DNA of 58,800 bases from positions 28,982 to 87,781 of the forward strand of contig MKTT01000120.1 in the NCBI GenBank assembly GCA_001898385.1, in the 5' to 3' direction. The translations under genes were made by a program, and so were the position numbers. This stretch comes from Planctomycetales bacterium 71-10 (GTDB taxonomy: Bacteria > Planctomycetota > Planctomycetia > Isosphaerales > Isosphaeraceae). How positions within the stretch are numbered: the stretch's first letter is position 1; every line of letters starts with the position of its first letter. The notes below the pieces were generated by a model, which saw only the letters and a list, made by a program, of their open reading frames with translations, did no database searches and had not been told where the DNA came from. Shown here piece after piece: positions 51,514-58,788 of the stretch.

Positions 51514-51720
51514 TCACTTCACCGGTCGCCGCCGGGCCTCTCTTCGTTCGAGCCATGGCACGAAGTAGAAGGCGGCGAGCCCGCCGGCCGCGCCGCCGAG
51601 CACCATCGGGACGACGTCTCCGCCGTGCAGATGCTCCAATCCGGTCGAGACCCGGTAGAACCAGGTCGCGCTCCACGCCAACGCCAGCACGCCCACGACC
51701 ATCACGGTCCTGTACAGCAT
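51514..51720 (-). CDS. Small two-helix membrane protein (unknown)
   Basis: A 68-aa protein with two hydrophobic segments (YRTVMVVGVLALAWSATWFY and VVPMVLGGAAGGLAAFYFVP) and a basic C terminus WLERREARRRPVK. ATG at 51720. The next upstream gene (51753-51935) encodes another small two-helix protein, so they look like a pair. Its stop abuts the stop of the convergent repeat protein. No known family is recognised. Confidence 0.55.
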   Translation of the reverse strand: MLYRTVMVVGVLALAWSATWFYRVSTGLEHLHGGDVVPMVLGGAAGGLAAFYFVPWLERREARRRPVK

Positions 51721-51752
51721 CGGTCCGCCTCCCGTGTTCCGCCGTCCCGTCG

Positions 51753-51935
51753 TCACGCCGCCGACCCGGCCTTGCGTCGCTCCGCCCACCGGGTCGCGAG
51801 GGCCGTGCAGACGCCCGCGACCGCCATGGCGACGCCGTCGCCGACGGTGAACGTGGTCTCGCCCATCAGGCGACGGACGACCAGCCAGGTGACGCAGAAT
51901 ACGGAGACGTTCACGAAGGCTTTGAGGAACGGCAC
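51753..51935 (-). CDS. Small two-helix membrane protein (unknown)
   Basis: A 60-aa protein with two hydrophobic segments (VNVSVFCVTWLVVRRLMG and VGDGVAMAVAGVCTALATRW) and a basic tail AERRKAGSAA. GTG start at 51935 with an excellent Shine-Dalgarno GAGGGGTGA. It precedes the other small membrane gene by 32 bp on the same strand. The pairing and strong Shine-Dalgarno support a real two-gene unit. Confidence 0.6.
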   Translation of the reverse strand: MPFLKAFVNVSVFCVTWLVVRRLMGETTFTVGDGVAMAVAGVCTALATRWAERRKAGSAA

Positions 51936-52035
51936 GGCTCACCCCTCGTCGATTGGGGAGGCCGGTCGTCGGCCCCCGACGGGGTGTTATCCGCGAACGC
52001 GAGCGGACCGGACGGGAAATGTCGGCCGGGGGGCC

Positions 52036-53082
52036 TCAGCCGGCCGCGGGGGCCTTCTCCGCCAGGCGGCGGGCGACCTCGGCCGCGACGGCCTCGGTGA
52101 ACGAGCCGGTGGACTCCCGGCCGCCCAGGTCGGGCGTGCGCGTCCCCTCGCGGAGCAGGTCGAGTGTGGAGTTCTTCACGGCCTGGCCCAGCGCGATCTC
52201 GCCGAGCTGGTACAGCAGCATGGAGAACGCGAGGAAGATGGCCGTGGGGTTGGCCAGGCGCTTGCCGGCGATGTCCGGCGCGGTGCCGTGGGCGGCGTCG
52301 AACAGGGCGACGCGGACGACGGCCGAGGCGTCGAACGCCAGGTTGGCGCTCGCGCCGATGCCGAGCGAGCCGGCCAGGCCGCAGGCCATGTCGGACAGGA
52401 AGTCGCCGTACTCGTTCAGCACCAGGACGATCTGGAACTTCTCCGGGGCCATGATGACCTTGCCGAGCAGCGCGTCGAACAGCTCGACGTTGTGCGGGAC
52501 CTCGGGGAACTGGCCGGCGACCTCGCGGGCGACGCTCTCGAACAGGCCGTCGGTCGCCTTCTGGATCGTGTATTTCGACGAGCTGGTGACGCGCTTGCTC
52601 GTCTTCCGAGCCAGGTTGAAGGCGTAGCGGGCGGCCTCGCGGACGGGCCGGCGCTCGACGATGCGGAGGCTGACGGCGCCGTCGTCGCCGATCATCCGGC
52701 CGGGGTCGTCGTAGGTGCCGCCGGTGGCGATCCGGACGATGTCCAGGTCCAGCTCGCGGCGGAAGTTGGTCGGCACGCCGGGGATGGTGTAGACCGGCCG
52801 GTGGATGACCGAGAGGTCCAACCGCCGCCGGAGCACGGCGTTGGGGCTCTCCTCGGTGGTCGCCGTGGGGTGCTTCAGGGCGACGCCGGTGTCGAGGATC
52901 TTCTCGACCGCCTCGTCGTAGATCGCCATGCCCCGCGCCCGGCGGCTCTCCACGCGGAGGTCGACCGGCACGAACTCCAGGTGGATCGGCAGCGCCTCGG
53001 CCAGGCGATGCACCGCCTCCGACAGCTCGGCCCCGATGCCGTCGCCGAGCAGCTCCGTGACGCGATAGGACGGGCGGTTCAT
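52036..53082 (-). CDS. Isocitrate/isopropylmalate-type dehydrogenase
   Basis: A 348-aa beta-decarboxylating dehydrogenase. The N-terminal GDGIGAEL, the substrate loop ESPNAVLRRRLDLSVIHRPV (SxN and LR as in isocitrate dehydrogenase), the YTIQKATDG catalytic region and EYGDFLSDMACGLAGSLGIG then ASANL are conserved. The cofactor motif DAAHGTAPDIAGK has Asp in place of the usual Glu. NAD-dependent isocitrate dehydrogenase is the best guess; isopropylmalate or homoisocitrate activity is possible. The start at 53082 has GGGAGGAAG just upstream, and a TATAAT lies about 37 nt before it. Confidence 0.82.
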   Translation of the reverse strand: MNRPSYRVTELLGDGIGAELSEAVHRLAEALPIHLEFVPVDLRVESRRARGMAIYDEAVEKILDTGVALKHPTATTEESPNAVLRRRLDLSVIHRPVYTIPGVPTNFRRELDLDIVRIATGGTYDDPGRMIGDDGAVSLRIVERRPVREAARYAFNLARKTSKRVTSSSKYTIQKATDGLFESVAREVAGQFPEVPHNVELFDALLGKVIMAPEKFQIVLVLNEYGDFLSDMACGLAGSLGIGASANLAFDASAVVRVALFDAAHGTAPDIAGKRLANPTAIFLAFSMLLYQLGEIALGQAVKNSTLDLLREGTRTPDLGGRESTGSFTEAVAAEVARRLAEKAPAAG

Positions 53083-53118
53083 CGACTTCCTCCCCGATGG
53101 ATCAGGCCGGCTCGCTTC

Positions 53119-53124
53119 ATTATA
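53119..53124 (-). promoter_or_regulatory. -10 element of the dehydrogenase gene
   Basis: Perfect TATAAT on the minus strand, 37 nt upstream of the ATG at 53082. The matching -35 (TCGCCG, 16-bp spacer) is weak. Confidence 0.45.
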
Positions 53125-53159
53125 GGCGAGACCGCCGTCGCGGCGAGGGAGCGGATGGA

Positions 53160-53627
53160 TCACCACCTTTCGGGCAGGGCCTGGAGAAAGTTGTTCAGCC
53201 ATCGGCGGGCGACTTTAATCACGACGGCCGGCGGCGGCGCGACGTCGTCGCGCTCGTGGACCATATGGTTGCGATACTCGCGGATCTTATGGACGTCCTT
53301 GACCACGGTGGACGAGATCTGGCGGCCTTGTTTCACGCCCGCCGTCCAGTCGACGAGGTTCTTGGCACCCATCCGGTCGTCGGCGATTCCCGTGACGTGG
53401 CGGCGATAGGAGAGAAGGGCCGTCTCGAACTCGGCCCAGACGCGGATCAGATATGTCGACTCCAGGTTGTCGACCGCGGATTTCAGGTCGCGCAACGAGG
53501 CCGGCTTCAGGAGTCGTCCCTTGCCTTCCTGGATGGATCGCTTCCATCCGGCGACGGCTTGCGCCGTCGCGTCATACTCCCGCTCGACGGCCTTGATCCG
53601 GTCCATCAGCACTCGGAGTTCAGTCAT
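53160..53627 (-). CDS. HEPN-like protein with Rx4H putative RNase motif (module gene 2)
   Basis: A 155-aa helical protein. Near the C terminus VHKIREYRNHMVHERDDV carries R119-N120 and H124, the R-(N/H/D)-x3-H arrangement that forms the composite active site of HEPN ribonucleases, placed in a predicted helix after a variable loop as in known HEPN folds. Preceding helices (LMDRIKAVEREYDATAQAVA, LKSAVDNLESTYLIRVWAEF) complete a four-helix pattern. Many HEPN proteins are toxins or antiphage effectors cutting tRNA or mRNA. The partner gene overlaps its start by 8 bp and shares a strong promoter. No MNT nucleotidyltransferase is present. Activity is inferred from the motif. Confidence 0.72.
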   Translation of the reverse strand: MTELRVLMDRIKAVEREYDATAQAVAGWKRSIQEGKGRLLKPASLRDLKSAVDNLESTYLIRVWAEFETALLSYRRHVTGIADDRMGAKNLVDWTAGVKQGRQISSTVVKDVHKIREYRNHMVHERDDVAPPPAVVIKVARRWLNNFLQALPERW

Positions 53628-54066
53628 GCACGGCCATCCCGTCCAGGATGGTGCGGATCGTCGTCTCGGTATAGGGCTGCGGGGAGACCTCGACGAAGCC
53701 GCGGATCGCCTCGGGGTCGGCGGGCGGCTCGGAATAATGAACGACCCACCGGCCGGATTCATGGTACAGGCTCGCGATGTCGTCGTAGGCCGGGGAGAGA
53801 TAAAGGTCGACCGCTCCGTCCGCGCCGGGGACGAACCGCGCGACCGGGTTCAGGACGACTTCGACGGCGTCCTTTTCCATGAGCAATACGGGGACCTTGT
53901 ATCGGCCCAGTTCCCGTTCTTCCACCGTTTTCTGGATCCGCCTGGTTCGCCAGCCCGAGGCGCCGGCCCAGGTCTGGACGTCGGCGACGAGGGCGTCCAG
54001 CCTCTCCAACCATTCGCGTTTCACGGCCTCGATGTCCGCGACCGGTACTACGTTTTCCATCGCCAT
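53620..54066 (-). CDS. Unrecognised protein upstream of HEPN gene (module gene 1)
   Basis: A 148-aa protein of unknown family. The start is ATG at 54066 with GGGGGCG 5 nt upstream. It begins with a helix (VKREWLERLDALVADVQTWA) and continues as alternating strands (YKVPVLLMEKDAVEVVLNPV, RWVVHYSEPP) with an acidic tail (TETTIRTILDGMAVHD). It lacks the GSxxR-DxD motif of MNT antitoxins, Walker motifs, membrane helices and cysteine clusters. Its 3' end overlaps the HEPN gene by 8 bp, so the two are translationally coupled, and position and size would suit an antitoxin or sensor. That role is inference from arrangement. Confidence 0.65.
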   Translation of the reverse strand: MAMENVVPVADIEAVKREWLERLDALVADVQTWAGASGWRTRRIQKTVEERELGRYKVPVLLMEKDAVEVVLNPVARFVPGADGAVDLYLSPAYDDIASLYHESGRWVVHYSEPPADPEAIRGFVEVSPQPYTETTIRTILDGMAVHD

Positions 54067-54109
54067 GCTTTCGCCCCCCCGCGCATCCAGTCGCCACGTC
54101 CCATCAACC

Positions 54110-54138
54110 ATTATAGATCGGGGCCGACGGCTTGTCAC
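54110..54138 (-). promoter_or_regulatory. Near-consensus promoter of the HEPN module
   Basis: GTGACA (54133-54138, 5/6 of TTGACA), a 17-bp spacer and a perfect TATAAT (54110-54115) on the minus strand. Transcription would start about 37 nt before the ATG at 54066. The -35 lies inside the end of the upstream CocE-type gene. It is the closest match to the sigma-70 consensus seen in the window. Confidence 0.7.
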
Positions 54139-56009
54139 CGCGGCAGCTCCAGCACCTCCAGGCGCGAGGGGGTGGCGGGGTCGCGGAAGACGCGCTGGGT
54201 GGCCTTCTGGAAGTCCTCGGGGGCGGCGGCGTAGATGTCGACGAACTTCTGGGGGTTGCGGTCGACGAGCGGGAACCAGGTGCTCTGGACCTGGATCATC
54301 AGCCGGTGGCCCGAGCGGAAGGTGTGGGCCACATCCTGCATGGTGAAGCTCACGGCGGTCGGCTGGTTGGGCTGGAACGGCCGGGGGTTGGAGAGGCCGT
54401 CGCGGAAGCGGCCCCGCAGGACGTCGCCGCGGACGAGGCCCTGGAAGCTCGCCAGCGGCCTGTCGTCGGTCGTCTCGCCGGCGTGGTCGTCCGGGAAGAC
54501 GTCGACCAGCTTGACGATCCAGTCGGAGTCGGTCCCGGAGGTCGAGACGTGGAGCTTGACCTGGATCGGCCCGACGAGGGTCAGGTCCTCGGCCAGGGGG
54601 TCGGTCTGGTAGGCGAGCACGTCGGTCCGGCGCGAGGCGAAGCGCTGGTCCTGGATCATGTAGTCGCCGGTCATCCGGTTGGAGACCTCGTCGAGGAACG
54701 GGACGGGCTTCGCGGGGTCGCTGACGTATTCGTCGAAGGCCGTCGCGGCGCCGGGCTCCGGGGGCGAGAACGTGACCCGGCCCTCGGCGGCGAGGTAGAG
54801 CGTCTTGGGCTTGGCGGCCTTCGGCGGCCAGGCGTCGAACTCGCGCCACTGGTTCGTGCCGGTCTCGAAGACGCGGGCCTCGGGGAATGAGGCGTCGCCC
54901 CCCTTGAGGATCGAGCGGAAGAACGGGTACTCGATGTTCTCGCGGTAGTATTCGGCCGTGTTGGAGTTGAAGGCGATGGGCCCCAGCGAGGCACCGTCGC
55001 CGCCGGCCCAGCCGCCGTGGAGCCAGGGGCCCATGACCAGGACGTTCGTCGCCTTGGGGGTGCTGGCCTCGACGGCGCGGTAGGTCTCCAGGGGGCCGAA
55101 GAGGTTCTCGGCGTCGTACCAGCCGCCGACGTTGAGGACGGCCGGCCTGACGTCCTTCAGGTGGGGGCGGATGTCGCGGGCCTTCCACCACTCGTCGTAG
55201 TCCGGGTGCTTCATCATCTCGTTCCAGAACGCGACGTCCCCCTTGAAATGGCGGGCGTCGGCGTTCGAGAGCGGGCCGAGGTCGAGGAAGAAGGCGTAGC
55301 CGTCGGGCTTGTCGTTGTACATGTACCGATCGAACGCGTTCCGCTTCACCGGCGTCGGCCGGGGGTGGCCGAAGCTGGACATGAAGTTGAACGCGTGGGC
55401 CAGGAAGAAGGCCCCGTTGTGGTGCCAGTCGTCGCCCGCGAACCAGTCGGCGATCGGCGCCTGGGGCGACGACGCCTTGAGCGCCGGGTGGGCGTCGATC
55501 ATCCCCATCGACGTGTAGAAGCCGGGGTACGAGATCCCCCACTGGCCGACCTTGCCGCTGTTCCCCCCGACGTTCTTCGTCAGCCAGTCGATCGTGTCGA
55601 ACGCGTCGGTGCTCTCGTCGACCTCGGCGGCGTCGGTCTTGATCGGCCGGTGCGGGCGCACGTTGACGTACTCGCCCTCCGACATGTAACGCCCGCGCAC
55701 GTCCTGATACGCGAAGATGAAGCCGTCGCGGCTGAACAGCGGCGACGGGCCCAGTTCGGAGCGATAGGCGTCGGCCCCGTAGGGCGCGACGGAGTACGGC
55801 GTCCGGTTGAGCATGATCGGGGAGAGCTTCGACCGATCCTTGGGGACGTAGACCGCCGTGAACAGGCGGACGCCGTCGCGCATGGGGATCAGGTATTCGT
55901 ACTTCGTGTAATTCGCCTTGATGAAGTCCCCATCCTCGGCGAAGGCCGCGGGGGCGAGGAGGGCGAAGGCGAAGGCCGCGAGCGGGGCGCGCGATCGGGC
56001 GGACGGCAT
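54135..56009 (-). CDS. Secreted CocE/NonD-type hydrolase
   Basis: A 624-aa exported enzyme. Signal peptide MPSARSRAPLAAFAFALLAP then AAFAEDG. The alpha/beta-hydrolase core has IPMRDGVRLFTAVYVP, QDVRGRYMSEGEY and the nucleophile elbow GQWGISYPGFYTSMG (GxSYxG), with a helical cap. The C-terminal jelly roll (LVGPIQVKLHVSTSGTDSDW, DVAHTFRSGHRLMIQVQSTW, FPLVDRNPQKFVDIY) is the X-Pro dipeptidyl-peptidase C-terminal domain. Substrates of this family are acyl or peptidic amides and esters such as glutaryl-7-ACA or cocaine; here unknown. The Shine-Dalgarno is GGGAGAAT, 5 nt away. Confidence 0.9.
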   Translation of the reverse strand: MPSARSRAPLAAFAFALLAPAAFAEDGDFIKANYTKYEYLIPMRDGVRLFTAVYVPKDRSKLSPIMLNRTPYSVAPYGADAYRSELGPSPLFSRDGFIFAYQDVRGRYMSEGEYVNVRPHRPIKTDAAEVDESTDAFDTIDWLTKNVGGNSGKVGQWGISYPGFYTSMGMIDAHPALKASSPQAPIADWFAGDDWHHNGAFFLAHAFNFMSSFGHPRPTPVKRNAFDRYMYNDKPDGYAFFLDLGPLSNADARHFKGDVAFWNEMMKHPDYDEWWKARDIRPHLKDVRPAVLNVGGWYDAENLFGPLETYRAVEASTPKATNVLVMGPWLHGGWAGGDGASLGPIAFNSNTAEYYRENIEYPFFRSILKGGDASFPEARVFETGTNQWREFDAWPPKAAKPKTLYLAAEGRVTFSPPEPGAATAFDEYVSDPAKPVPFLDEVSNRMTGDYMIQDQRFASRRTDVLAYQTDPLAEDLTLVGPIQVKLHVSTSGTDSDWIVKLVDVFPDDHAGETTDDRPLASFQGLVRGDVLRGRFRDGLSNPRPFQPNQPTAVSFTMQDVAHTFRSGHRLMIQVQSTWFPLVDRNPQKFVDIYAAAPEDFQKATQRVFRDPATPSRLEVLELPR

Positions 56010-56128
56010 GCGATTCTCCCGCCCGGAGGCGGCTCCAATCCCGTGGGGTTCCGGACCCGCCCCGCGCCGAGGAGAGGGGAACGGCCCGGGGGCCAGGGAG
56101 CCAGAGTATAGGAATCGCGGGGCCCGCG

Positions 56129-57469
56129 TCAGCCCCCCAGTCCCAGCCGGGCGCGGTGGTAGGCCAGGCGGTCGTTCGGGGTCATCTTGCCGAAGTCGGG
56201 ACGACCGTCGGCGGTGACGGCGAAGGCCCGGCCGCCGACCTCGTTCTCGCGCGAGGGCCGCGACTCGGTCACCAGCGGCCTCGACGGGACGTGCCAGCCG
56301 TTGCCGTTCGCCGTCCCGTTCGCCGAGGGCTTGCCGTTGCCGTTCGCGGAGGGCTGCGCCGCGACGATCGACGGGGCGGGGGAGGCCGGGGCCGGGGCCG
56401 GGGCCGGGGGCGAGGTCGGCGGGACGGTCACGGCCTTGCCGCCGGCGTAGCTCATCGACTGTTCCGTCACCTTCAGGTCGTCCTCCAGCGAGCGGGTCGG
56501 CGCGATGCCGAGCTTGCCCAGGACGGCGTGGTACGCCTTCACGGCGTCGACCGGCTGGATGACGCCGTCGACGATCAGGCGGAGGAACTGCACGAACGCG
56601 AGCTGGTTCTCGGCGTGGTTGATCTTGCGGCCGAACAGGGCCACCTTCGCGCCGTACTTCTGGGCGTCGTGCAACAATTGGAAGGCGTCGCGGGTGGTGC
56701 CCGACGAGCCGCCCAGGATGCCGGCGACCAGGTGCGGGTCGAAGCGGACCAGCTCCTCCATCGCCCTGGGGCCGTGGTAGACGATCTTGAGGAACACCGG
56801 CCGCCCGGCCGGGGCGACGCCCGCGAGCATCCGGGTGATCATGTCGTTGAGGTAGTGCGGCAGCGTCTCCGGCGCGATCCCGGTGGCGACGTTGGGGTCG
56901 AAGACCTCCAGGAAGTAGCGGAAGCCCTTGCGCTCGGCCTCCTCGCGGAAGGCGTGGAAGCGCTCCAGAGTCTCGATGTCCCGGCGCAGGTCGTTGTTGA
57001 ACGTGACGCTGTAGAGGCCGAGGTTCGCGCCCAGCGAGCGCTCCTCGGGCTTGCAGTCCAGGTGGCCGCACATCGCGTGGTCGAGGCTGGCGGTGCGGAA
57101 CGGCAGGGCGGCCTCGGCGGCGTAGGACGCGCCCCGGGCCAGGTGGATGTCCGTGGTGTCGTTGGCGCGGATGGCGGGCGTGACGTGGGAGTCGGCGAAC
57201 AGGCGCTCGCCGAACGTCAACGCATAGTTGGAGCTGGCCGACATGAGCATGATGTCGACGAGGCCCTGGCGGGTGATGAGCCGCATCTGCTCGCGGTACT
57301 GTTCGAGCGTCTTGAAGCGGACCTCGCCGGCGTGCAGCTCGGGCGACTGCCCCGGCGCGCCGAGGCCGAGGGCCATGTCGGCGTCCTTGGCGTCGGCGAG
57401 GATGAACTCGCGGCAGTTGTAGGGGTCGGCGTGGATCGCGGCCAGCTTCCGATCGAGCGACTTCTGCAT
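56129..57469 (-). CDS. Aldolase-like protein with disordered linker and C-terminal peptide (possible microcompartment cargo)
   Basis: A 446-aa protein. Residues 1 to about 340 look like a TIM-barrel aldolase (RYFLEVFDPNVATGIAPETL, PVFLKIVYHGPRAMEELVRF with a candidate Schiff-base Lys, GILGGSSGTTRDAFQLLHDA, YGAKVALFGRKINHAENQLA). An Ala/Pro- then Asn/Gly-rich linker (residues about 355-400) follows, and the final helix-like segment reads MTPNDRLAYHRARLGLGG. Such a linker plus amphipathic tail resembles encapsulation peptides of bacterial microcompartment enzymes. Planctomycete microcompartment loci for fucose/rhamnose use do include an aldolase and a dehydrogenase. The following gene, whose stop is 2 bp upstream of this ATG, is a dehydrogenase. 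Confidence 0.68.
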   Translation of the reverse strand: MQKSLDRKLAAIHADPYNCREFILADAKDADMALGLGAPGQSPELHAGEVRFKTLEQYREQMRLITRQGLVDIMLMSASSNYALTFGERLFADSHVTPAIRANDTTDIHLARGASYAAEAALPFRTASLDHAMCGHLDCKPEERSLGANLGLYSVTFNNDLRRDIETLERFHAFREEAERKGFRYFLEVFDPNVATGIAPETLPHYLNDMITRMLAGVAPAGRPVFLKIVYHGPRAMEELVRFDPHLVAGILGGSSGTTRDAFQLLHDAQKYGAKVALFGRKINHAENQLAFVQFLRLIVDGVIQPVDAVKAYHAVLGKLGIAPTRSLEDDLKVTEQSMSYAGGKAVTVPPTSPPAPAPAPASPAPSIVAAQPSANGNGKPSANGTANGNGWHVPSRPLVTESRPSRENEVGGRAFAVTADGRPDFGKMTPNDRLAYHRARLGLGG

Positions 57470-57470
57470 C

Positions 57471-58583
57471 TCAGCGGCCCCCTCGGCCGTAGCCGTGTCC
57501 GTTGCCGTTCCCGTTCCCGAGCCCCGAGACCGTCACGCGCGACGCCGCGCCGACGATCGGCCCGCCGCCCCCGCCCCCCATCGTCACGCGGACCGGCCGG
57601 GGGGCGGTCGACGCGGGCTTGGCGGGGGCGGCGGCCTTGCCGGCGGCCTTGGGGTTGGTCTTCAACACCTGGTCGATCGTCTCGCGGAGCACCTGCGCCG
57701 AGCGCTGGAGCGACGAGACCTCCTTCGACCACAGTTCGATCTCCTTCGGCTCCACGACCCCCGCGCGGCCGACGACCGTGGGGATCGACGTGCAGACGTC
57801 GCGGATCCCGTAGGGGCCGTTCACGAGCGAGGAGACGGGGAGGATGCGGCGCGAGTCCAGCGCGATGGCGTGGACGACCTCGCGGATCGCGACGCCGACG
57901 GCGAACCCCGCGCCCCCCTTCAGCTTGATGACCTCGGCCCCGCTGGCCTTCGTGCGGGCGAACAGCGACTCGCCCAGGCTCGGCGACCAGCCGGGGAACT
58001 TCTCCAGCGGCAGCCCGGCGGCCTGCGCGGCCGACCAGATGGGGACCATGCTGTCGCCGTGCTCGCCCAGGATCGTCGCCGTCACCTGCGTCGGCGGCAG
58101 CTTCAGGGCCTCGGCGATCAGGCTGCGGAAGCGGGCCGTGTCGAGCGCCGTCCCCAGGCCGATCACCTGCGAGGCCGGCAGCCCCAGCCGCTGCGTCGCC
58201 AGGTACGTCAACACGTCGACCGGGTTGGAGACGACGAGGATGATCGCCCCCGGCTTGGGGCCGGCCGCCTTCACCTGGTCGAGGATGTTCAGGAACAGCT
58301 CGACGTTGCGGTTGATGAGGTCCAGCCGGCTCTCGTCGGGCTTGCGGCGGAGGCCGGCGGTGATCGTGATGAGGTCGTGCTCCGGGATCGCCTCGTACCC
58401 CGTGGCGCGGACGACCTGGTCGGCGGTCATCGACGCGCCGTGGAGCAGGTCGAGCGCCTGGCCCTTGCACAGGTCGCCGTTGACGTCGATCAGGTCGAGG
58501 CCCGAGACGACCCCGCCGCATTGCAGGGCGAAGGCCGCACACGAGCCGACCAGCCCGCCGCCGCCGATGACACCGACTTTCAT
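57471..58583 (-). CDS. Lactate/malate-type dehydrogenase with Gly/Asn-rich tail
   Basis: A 370-aa enzyme of the LDH/MDH fold. NAD site GVIGGGGLVGSCAAF then DLIDVN; catalytic His in GEHGDSMVPIWS; SNPVDVLTYL. The specificity segment reads AGLRRKPDESRLDL: the residue corresponding to Gln102 of LDH is Arg, as in malate dehydrogenases, so malate/oxaloacetate is the expected substrate, although in microcompartments the family may reduce lactaldehyde-type products. After residue about 320 the tail is Ala/Pro/Gly-rich and ends GNGNGNGHGYGRGGR, an extension absent from housekeeping enzymes. It precedes the aldolase-like gene by 1 bp, with palindromic repeat E upstream. Confidence 0.82.
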   Translation of the reverse strand: MKVGVIGGGGLVGSCAAFALQCGGVVSGLDLIDVNGDLCKGQALDLLHGASMTADQVVRATGYEAIPEHDLITITAGLRRKPDESRLDLINRNVELFLNILDQVKAAGPKPGAIILVVSNPVDVLTYLATQRLGLPASQVIGLGTALDTARFRSLIAEALKLPPTQVTATILGEHGDSMVPIWSAAQAAGLPLEKFPGWSPSLGESLFARTKASGAEVIKLKGGAGFAVGVAIREVVHAIALDSRRILPVSSLVNGPYGIRDVCTSIPTVVGRAGVVEPKEIELWSKEVSSLQRSAQVLRETIDQVLKTNPKAAGKAAAPAKPASTAPRPVRVTMGGGGGGPIVGAASRVTVSGLGNGNGNGHGYGRGGR

Positions 58584-58625
58584 TGGGGAGGCTCCGGGAC
58601 GGACGAGGCGCTGGGGAAAACCGAA

Positions 58626-58788
58626 GTCCCCTCTCCCGCCGGGAGAGGGCGGCCCGAAGGGCCGGGTGAGGGTCGTCGGATCTGTAGGCATAGCCTCGGA
58701 CCGGCGTTCGCAAGTCCGGCATGCCCTCGGCGATCCGGCGACCCTCACCCGCCGCTGCGCGGCACCCTCTCCCGGGGGGAGAGGGGAC
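58626..58788. repeat. Palindromic intergenic repeat, copy E
   Basis: A 163-bp copy with intact arms. Compared with copy A the arms differ at only a few positions, and the central part shares CATGCCCTC and CCGGCGACCCTCACCC. It sits 43 bp upstream of the dehydrogenase start and extends nearly to the right edge. Confidence 0.9.
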
